Shown here in pieces: positions 57,824-64,000 of a stretch of 64,000 nt of DNA (within the stretch, counting starts at the first letter, position 1; each line of letters begins with the position of its first letter). The stretch is taken from the NCBI GenBank assembly GCA_963930775.1, contig OZ005701.1:6455669-6519668 (forward strand), given 5' to 3'. The DNA comes from Cliona cf. orientalis (lineage: Eukaryota > Porifera > Demospongiae > Clionaida > Clionaidae). A model generated the notes under the pieces. It was not told the DNA's origin, did no database searches, and saw only the letters and a list, made by a program, of their open reading frames with translations. The translations under genes and the position numbers were made by a program.

Positions 57824-58122
57824 CTCGGAATACTCAATTTATAAACTAAATTATGCACATTAATAATTCCCCCATTATTAAAACTGCACTGTATTCATTT
57901 TGGATTAATTTTCCCAACACACACTGGAGTGGTATCAAATTAAAATTAATCGTGTGTTACACCACATAATTTATTTTATTAATAATAATATTAGTTTTGT
58001 CTTCATTGAGAATTGATTAATGATTAATTATTATTAGTGTGCTTAATTTCTCAGCAAATCTTTTTGTGCTATACCACAATCATTGATTAATATTATAAAC
58101 TGTGGTGTTATAATGAAAGTAT
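57824..58122. other. 3' flank of the intact NLR
   Basis: AT-rich, partly paralogous to 43481-43740. No canonical AATAAA was found within 200 bp. Confidence 0.5.
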
Positions 58123-58291
58123 TGTAGCAATTCCTTATTATTATCATTCTTATCTATACTCTTTGTATCACATCACGTGATTACTGACTGTGTGTGCATG
58201 ACTTAGCACGTGTTAATATTCAGATAATAATTATTATTGAGATCAAGAAAGTAGAGTCTAGATCGAGATTCAGTTACTCATCTAGCCTACA
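58123..58291 (+). repeat. 5' LTR, 169 bp
   Basis: TG...CA ends. It appears identical base for base to the 3' LTR. Confidence 0.95.
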
Positions 58292-58306
58292 TTGGTGACC
58301 CTGACG

Positions 58307-59131
58307 ATGTCTGAAGACGATCCACCAGCAGTGGAGACATCAGCTAGCTCCACCCCAGCGGCAACGCTCGCAACCGTCTCGGTGAAGCTACCGCCATTTT
58401 GGCCCTCTGACCCTGAGATATGGTTTGCCCAAGTGGAAGCCACCTTCACCACCCGTCGGATTACCGCGGAGAAAACCCGATTCGACTACGTTATAGCATC
58501 CTTGTCTCCAGAAGTCGCCACCGAGATACGCGACCTCGTCCTCAAACCTCCTGAGGCCACTCCTTACAAGATTCTGAAGGAACAGCTCATTCGCCGAACG
58601 GCAGCGTCAGAACAACGCCGCCTCCAACAGCTGTTTAATGCTGAGGAACTTGGGGATCGAAAGCCTACACAGTTATTACGCAGAATGCAGCAACTACTCG
58701 GTGAAAGAGCAAGTACCACCGACAGTACTTTCCTACGGGAGTTATTTCTACAGAGACTGCCGTCAAACGTACGCATGGTACTTGCCTCCACCAACACCAC
58801 TGCTACATTAGAGGAGCTTGCTGAATTGGCTGACAAAGTCGTTGAGGTGGCAGCTCCCACAGTTGCCGCCACTAGTGTCTCCCCGGGCCCCTCCCCCGAA
58901 ATCCTCGCCGAAATTGAGCAACTACGATCTGCAGTGGAGCAGTTACAAACCTCCGTCAAACAGCTCACCCGTCAGTCGCGCAACCGTTCTCACTCTCGAA
59001 ATCGACAGCACAGCCCCGCCCCTCAAGAGCAAGCAATTTGCTGGTACCACCAAAAGTATGGCAGCAAGGCAAAGAAGTGCAACCCACCCTGCGACTTTAC
59101 CCAGCCGCCAAACGACCAGGCCAGCCGTTAG
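58307..59131 (+). CDS. gag: Gag-like protein of the LTR element
   Basis: 274 codons from the ATG at 58307; similarity to retrotransposon Gag starts shortly after. The capsid-like part opens with [19 protein letters not shown] and continues with [17 protein letters not shown] Gln/Leu-rich helix (about 200-230) follows, then an Arg/Ser/His segment and a zinc knuckle-like [14 protein letters not shown]...C near the end. It packages element RNA into particles in this family. It overlaps pol by about 90 bp. Confidence 0.85.
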   Translation: MSEDDPPAVETSASSTPAATLATVSVKLPPFWPSDPEIWFAQVEATFTTRRITAEKTRFDYVIASLSPEVATEIRDLVLKPPEATPYKILKEQLIRRTAASEQRRLQQLFNAEELGDRKPTQLLRRMQQLLGERASTTDSTFLRELFLQRLPSNVRMVLASTNTTATLEELAELADKVVEVAAPTVAATSVSPGPSPEILAEIEQLRSAVEQLQTSVKQLTRQSRNRSHSRNRQHSPAPQEQAICWYHQKYGSKAKKCNPPCDFTQPPNDQASR

Positions 59132-62100
59132 CGGCGACAGACGCGTCTGGCCACAACATATGTCGCCTCTTACATGTCACAGATCGCACAAGTAAACGCA
59201 ACTTTCTCGTGGACACCGGTGCACAAGTCAGTATAATCCCGCCCACTCGCTCCGACCGTCTCCGTAAACGAGAAAGCTTCACACTCTCGGCAGTCAACGG
59301 CTCAACAATCGCGACATATGGACAACGTTCGTTAACTCTTAACCTTGGTCTACGCCGCACGTTTCGCTGGATCTTCATCATTGCTGACGTCAGCAAACCG
59401 CTCCTCGGTGCCGATTTTCTCCATCATTTTGGTCTCCTGGTTGACATGGCTCACGGAAAACTAGTGGACACCCGCACTCGCCTTTCAATACATGGAATAG
59501 TCACCGAGGGCACACCCCCTTCACCCACAACTACAACCCCCTCTCACGCACAAGTTTACTCATCCTTACTCTCAGAATTTCCGGACCTCACCCGGATTCA
59601 CAACTATCAAGACACGCCTGTCAAACATAATATTACACACCATATCAGTACAACTGGCCCACCACTCTTCTCCAGAGTTCGACGTCTCTCCCCCGAAAAA
59701 CTTCAAATCGCTCGTAAGGAGTTCGAACACATGATGGAGTTGGGGATCATACGACCCTCTGACAGCCCCTGGGCCTCCCCGCTGCACATGGTGCCCAAGA
59801 AGTCAGAGGGAGATTGGAGACCGTGTGGGGACTACCGAGCCCTCAACAATGTCACCACACCCGACCGCTATCCTATCCCTCATATTCAGGACTTTTCCGC
59901 CACCCTTCATGGAGCCAAGGTTTTCTCAACAATAGACCTTGTCAGAGCTTACCACCAGATACCAGTCCACCCCGACGATGTTCCGAAAACTGCTATCAGT
60001 ACCCCGTTCGGACTTTTCGAATTTGTCCGTATGCCTTTCGGGTTAAAGAATGCAGCGCAAACATTCCAACGATTTATGGACCAGGTATTACGTGGACTCG
60101 ACTTTTCTTACGTCTACATCGACGATATTCTGATCGCTAGTGCAACCGCAGAGGAACATCAACATCATCTCCGACTCGTTTTCGAACGACTAGCCCACCA
60201 TGGTTTGATCATCAATCCGCAAAAATGCGTATTTGGCGCATCCAGTGTCCATTTCTTGGGACATTTGGTAGACAGCAACGGTATCCACCCCCTCCCGTCA
60301 AAGGTGCAAGCCATCATTGATTTCCCTCAACCACAATCACGCCGCCAACTACGAACATTTCTCGGCCTCATCAATTTTTATCATCGTTTCATACCTGGTT
60401 GTGCTAAGATTCTAGACCCGCTCAACTCGCTTCTGACTTCAACTACAGAACGCCTCACGTGGGACGATACCTCTACTCAAGCCTTTATCAGCATAAAGAC
60501 AGCCCTCGCAGAGGCAACCTTGCTCGTACATCCAACGCCGAACGCCCTCACCAGCCTCGCAACCGACGCCTCAGATTCCGCTATTGGGGCAGTACTTCAA
60601 CAGTACATCAATGGACAATGGCAACCAATCTCGTTTTTCTCAAAGAAAATGAAACCCTCTGAAAGACGATACAGCACTTTCGATCGCGAACTCCTAGCCG
60701 TTTATTTATCCATCAAGCATTTCCGATACTTCCTCGAAGGTCGAATCTTTCATGTGATCACGGACCACAAACCATTGACGTTTGCTTTCAATGCCAGTCC
60801 AGACCGCCATTCCCCTCGACAGTGTCGTCACTTAGACTTCATCTCCCAGTTCACTACCGATCTACGACACATACGCGGTGTTGACAACAGTGTTGCAGAT
60901 GCCTTATCACGCATAGAAGCAAACGCACTCACTCATAATTCCTCACCAGTCATAGATTTCCACCTCATGGCTAAAGCTCAACTAACAGACCCTGAATTGC
61001 AGCAATTGCTAGCCAATCCACAAACTTCATCTCTCCAAATTACACCCTACACTCTCGATACTGGTGGTCCTCTCTTATTTTGTGACACTTCTACAAGCAC
61101 TCCTCGACCCTTCGTCCCAGAACAGCTACGCAAACTCGTATTTACAACACTCCACTCGCTCTCACATCCTGGTACTCGTGCTACCAGACAGCTGATCAGT
61201 GCTCGTTTCGTCTGGCCCAACATGAACAAACATATCAATCAGTGGACCAAATCTTGCCTACAATGCCAGCAAACTAAAGTCATCAGACATACCAATGCTC
61301 CAGTTTTGTCATTCAAACCACCTGATGATCGTTTTGATGTGGTGCACATCGACCTGGTTGGCCCACTTCCTCTCTCACAAGGCTACAGGTATCTACTCAC
61401 CTGTGTAGATAGGTTCACCCGCTGGCCTGAAGCATTTCCAATCAAAGACATCTCTGCAGAAACTGTCGCACGAGCACTAGTATCCGGATGGATAGCACGA
61501 TTTGGAGTCCCATCCACCATCATCACGGATAGAGGCAGCCAATTTGAATCTCACCTATGGTCACTCCTGACTCAACTCCTGGGAATTCATCGACAGCGCA
61601 CTACAGCATACCACCCTGCCGCAAATGGTATGGTCGAGCGGTTCCACCGTCAGCTTAAGACAGCTCTCAAATGTTCCAGCAACCCCCACCTCTGGACAGA
61701 ATCCCTGCCACTGGTACTCCTGGGAATAAGGACAGCCGTCAAAGACGATCTCAAATGCTCTACAGCAGAAATGGTTTATGGAACCACCCTCAGACTTCCT
61801 GGCGAGTTGTTTATTTCCACACCCTCTGATATTCCCAGTGACCCACTCTCATATGTCGACACGTTGAAAGAGCTCATGAATCAACTCCAATATCAGCAAC
61901 CTCGTTCACCTTCTAGCAATCCTACATTTGTTCACAAAGATTTGACTGACTGCACACATGTGTTTGTTAGAAACGATGCTAAGAAACCACCCCTTCAGCC
62001 GACGTATAATGGACCGTTTAAGGTGGTTGACCGCAAAACACGGCATTTTGTTATCGCTCGTAATGATGGTCGAACAGATACAGTTTCCATCGATCGCTTG

Positions 62101-62310
62101 AAACCTGCCTATTCAATAGTATCATCGGACACTGACATTGAACAATCTCCTTCCTCATCATCATCATCATCATCATCATCATCCCAACCTCATATTCCCT
62201 CATCACAGTCACACTCTGTCACCCCCATACTTCCCCCACTCACCCATACCAGGTCCGGACGACATGTTCAGTTACCTGATCGCCTTAGTCGCACAATTTC
62301 TTTCACATAA
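59038..62310 (+). CDS. pol: Pol polyprotein of the LTR element
   Basis: Open frame in the -1 frame relative to gag, with no ATG at its start, so expression probably needs a -1 ribosomal frameshift in the overlap 59038-59131. I see no textbook slippery heptamer there. Domains in order: aspartic protease ([12 protein letters not shown]), reverse transcriptase ([22 protein letters not shown]), RNase H ([22 protein letters not shown]), integrase with an HHCC zinc site ([18 protein letters not shown]) and an Asp-Asp-Glu core ([33 protein letters not shown]). It ends with a Ser-rich, His/Pro tail. No stop or frameshift interrupts it, so the element looks potentially active. Confidence 0.95.
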   Translation: MLVPPKVWQQGKEVQPTLRLYPAAKRPGQPLAATDASGHNICRLLHVTDRTSKRNFLVDTGAQVSIIPPTRSDRLRKRESFTLSAVNGSTIATYGQRSLTLNLGLRRTFRWIFIIADVSKPLLGADFLHHFGLLVDMAHGKLVDTRTRLSIHGIVTEGTPPSPTTTTPSHAQVYSSLLSEFPDLTRIHNYQDTPVKHNITHHISTTGPPLFSRVRRLSPEKLQIARKEFEHMMELGIIRPSDSPWASPLHMVPKKSEGDWRPCGDYRALNNVTTPDRYPIPHIQDFSATLHGAKVFSTIDLVRAYHQIPVHPDDVPKTAISTPFGLFEFVRMPFGLKNAAQTFQRFMDQVLRGLDFSYVYIDDILIASATAEEHQHHLRLVFERLAHHGLIINPQKCVFGASSVHFLGHLVDSNGIHPLPSKVQAIIDFPQPQSRRQLRTFLGLINFYHRFIPGCAKILDPLNSLLTSTTERLTWDDTSTQAFISIKTALAEATLLVHPTPNALTSLATDASDSAIGAVLQQYINGQWQPISFFSKKMKPSERRYSTFDRELLAVYLSIKHFRYFLEGRIFHVITDHKPLTFAFNASPDRHSPRQCRHLDFISQFTTDLRHIRGVDNSVADALSRIEANALTHNSSPVIDFHLMAKAQLTDPELQQLLANPQTSSLQITPYTLDTGGPLLFCDTSTSTPRPFVPEQLRKLVFTTLHSLSHPGTRATRQLISARFVWPNMNKHINQWTKSCLQCQQTKVIRHTNAPVLSFKPPDDRFDVVHIDLVGPLPLSQGYRYLLTCVDRFTRWPEAFPIKDISAETVARALVSGWIARFGVPSTIITDRGSQFESHLWSLLTQLLGIHRQRTTAYHPAANGMVERFHRQLKTALKCSSNPHLWTESLPLVLLGIRTAVKDDLKCSTAEMVYGTTLRLPGELFISTPSDIPSDPLSYVDTLKELMNQLQYQQPRSPSSNPTFVHKDLTDCTHVFVRNDAKKPPLQPTYNGPFKVVDRKTRHFVIARNDGRTDTVSIDRLKPAYSIVSSDTDIEQSPSSSSSSSSSSSQPHIPSSQSHSVTPILPPLTHTRSGRHVQLPDRLSRTISFT

Positions 62311-62348
62311 TTTTTCTATCATTCCTTTCACTCACTGGGGGGGAGTTA

Positions 62349-62517
62349 TGTAGCAATTCCTTATTATTATCATTCTTATCTATACTCTTTGTATCACATC
62401 ACGTGATTACTGACTGTGTGTGCATGACTTAGCACGTGTTAATATTCAGATAATAATTATTATTGAGATCAAGAAAGTAGAGTCTAGATCGAGATTCAGT
62501 TACTCATCTAGCCTACA
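62349..62517 (+). repeat. 3' LTR, 169 bp
   Basis: Same as the 5' LTR, followed by the GTAT target duplication. Confidence 0.95.
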
Positions 62518-62545
62518 GTATCTGAATGTTAAGCGGACTACTGCA

Positions 62546-63345
62546 TTAGCTGGGGCTTGGAAATGGCTCTTCCTCAAGAATAGAGTCACGAAGAGTTGTG
62601 TAGGAAACTGTAGTGGGCTTTTTGATGGTCTTACGACGTCGTTTGACAAGCATGCTCTTCTTGTATTTCAACTTGTAGCTCCGATAAGTGGTGTAAGGAA
62701 TAGCTCGGACTACTAACAATACGATTATGATGCAAAATTTTACAACTGCAGCACCAGTGGATGCTATAGTAATATAAGCAATTTCCTTTGATTGTTCTCG
62801 CTTGTAGGTATAACTATTTGTAGTGCTATCCACATAGAGCACAGCACCACTGAGTATCACAAGGTTGACAAGGAAAGCACTGTGGAGTGCAAAGACAGCT
62901 AAGCTCCTTTGAGGGCGGGCAACGGACATGTAGCCTAGGAGTAACACAGTGGTGATCAAAAGTACCAAGGTGGCACCACGTTCAGAGATGGCAAATGGTA
63001 TCAGATAAAGAAAGGCACGAGCAATAAGCAAAACACCAGGCCAGTAGTGGTGCCGATTTTCAATGGAAGCAAAGTATGAATCAAAGATGGGATGAAACCT
63101 TGTAAAATAGGGAAGATTGCGTATCAGCCTGCCCAAAAGAAGCAGCAGGACATATGGGAGGCACAGGCATAGTGCCACCAGAGCAACAAAAAAGAGAAAG
63201 AAATGAGGGAATCCACAGTAGTTGAGAGTTCCATCCACGACCCACACTATGACACGACATATTAATTGTTTGTTGTCAAAGTGGTCCAGATGTGCATACG
63301 ATAGGCTCAAGATGATGTTGCGCAGGAGCTTAGCGTGGATTTGCC
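62546..63345 (-). pseudogene. C-terminal part of a multi-pass membrane protein gene, copy 2
   Basis: The minus-strand frame has at least five hydrophobic segments (for example FLFFVALVALCLCLPYVLLLLLG, GATLVLLITTVLLLGYMSV and FCIIIVLLVVRAI) and the blocks FDSYFASIENRHHYWPGVLL and KKSMLVKRRRKT. It ends ILEEEPFPSPS before the stop at 62546. The upstream codons (above about 63345) are carrier exon 6 read out of frame, so the gene is truncated at its 5' side. I do not recognise the family. Polytopic C-termini of this kind occur in sponge surface proteins (weak recollection). Confidence 0.65.
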
Positions 63346-64000
63346 AAACAGTGTACAATTCTCTCCATGATGTTGAGATTATCAAGAAACTGGTTGAATG
63401 CTTTAAAGTTAGCATAACTAACTTCACGTGCATGTGAGCCGCTAGCAACCTGGCAATTTGGTGGAGAGAGAGGCAGAAAAGTAGAGGGGGAGGGAGAGAG
63501 AAAGAAAGGGACAGAGATAAAGAACGTAATAACTATGTGTGAATTATAAGCATTACATTGATCGGAAGCTATTGATCTGAACATGTATCAATAAACATCA
63601 TCCATTTTACACTGTTTGACAACTCACATGCAGCCAGAAGGTGGTCCTGAACATACTCTGACATTCTGAATCCTCTTATGGTCTTCATGAGAGAGAACAA
63701 AGTCGAGTGCTGGGATGGTGGCACTGTGGTTGGAATCAACCCCAGCAAAAGCTTGACGGGCATGCTCAGTAGGTAGACTCTGCACCAGTATGTGGTGTGG
63801 GGGGAGGGGGGAGGAGAGAGGGAGGGGATGGGGGGGGGGGGAGGTTGTGTAACATTGTATCAATTATAAGGGGAGAAACATGGAGAAAGAGGGAGAGAGA
63901 ACGTAAAATATTAGCCACACTGCATACCCAGATCTCCGCCCACAACCATCTCACCGAAACTAATTCTTCCTTTATTGTCAACATCGAATAGTTTGAAGGC
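63345..64000 (-). pseudogene. Partial SLC25A12/13-like carrier, exons 3, 5 and 6, copy 3
   Basis: Exon 6 (63449 to about 63345), exon 5 (63779-63628) and the end of exon 3 (window edge to 63955) match the complete gene. Exon 4 is missing. Exon 5 has four extra bases before its donor, which would shift the frame. Exon 6 runs directly into the membrane-protein fragment. The copy continues beyond the window. Confidence 0.8.

Larger units (their letters stand above)
58123..62517 (+). mobile_element. Ty3/Gypsy LTR retrotransposon, full length
   Basis: 4395 bp with LTRs at 58123-58291 and 62349-62517, flanked by GTAT on both sides (58119-58122 and 62518-62521). A primer-binding-like TGGTGACCCTGAC follows the left LTR and a purine tract (gggggggag, about 62337-62345) precedes the right LTR. 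Gag and pol lie between in different frames. The paralogous empty site is visible at about 50345-50360 (tataatgtatctgaatg). There is no env. Confidence 0.95.

Noticed and set aside
59097-60662. Several ORFs overlapping pol in other frames
   Set aside because: Shadow frames of an intact pol gene with no motif of their own.

Overview
This is a eukaryotic, metazoan-type window, most likely from a demosponge (it resembles Amphimedon). The evidence is AT-rich DNA dense with small inverted-repeat elements, GT-AG introns, a Death-NACHT-LRR receptor pair of the type expanded in sponges, and a mitochondrial aspartate/glutamate carrier gene. The species is an inference. The protein and motif calls below were read directly from the sequence.

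Layout. (1) About 0.4-16.2 kb and 25.3-29 kb hold a local paralogue family of unknown function, whose proteins begin MAAVIG. Intact copies lie at 1039, 7767, 11238 and 25527, and a decayed copy at 15739. Three intact copies end in a CaaX box (CTIL). One ends instead in a hydrophobic tail. (2) The copies at 1039, 11238 and 25527 are each followed downstream by the 3' end, on the minus strand, of an SLC25A12/13-like carrier. Only the last copy (29153-38339, 14 exons) is complete; the other two are exon relics, so the locus grew by segmental duplication. (3) At 16440-22323 sits a complete DNA transposon with 93-bp inverted repeats. It encodes a 9-exon DUF6589-type protein and, convergently, a RecQ-like helicase. 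(4) At 38714-43480 is an NLR pseudogene, divergent from the carrier gene. It is broken by a 449-bp MITE and by a 5-bp insertion. (5) About 43.5-50.2 kb holds a reverse transcriptase fragment and a degraded Helitron (HUH Rep plus PIF1-like helicase) between 150-bp direct repeats. (6) About 50.3-57.8 kb is a second carrier/NLR block: carrier exons 1, 2 and 7 only, and an intact 1431-codon NLR. (7) At 58123-62517 is a young Ty3/Gypsy element with identical 169-bp LTRs. (8) From 62518 to the end lies a fragment of a multi-pass membrane protein gene fused to a third partial carrier copy.

Functionally, only three kinds of gene look like intact host genes: the carrier, the second NLR, and the MAAVIG family. 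The rest is mobile DNA and its debris. The most unusual items are the membrane-anchor switch inside the MAAVIG family, the helicase-bearing transposon (a small relative inserted in it gives a 9-bp target duplication), a MITE that carries a tRNA-like promoter, and an NLR with an apparent N-terminal signal sequence.
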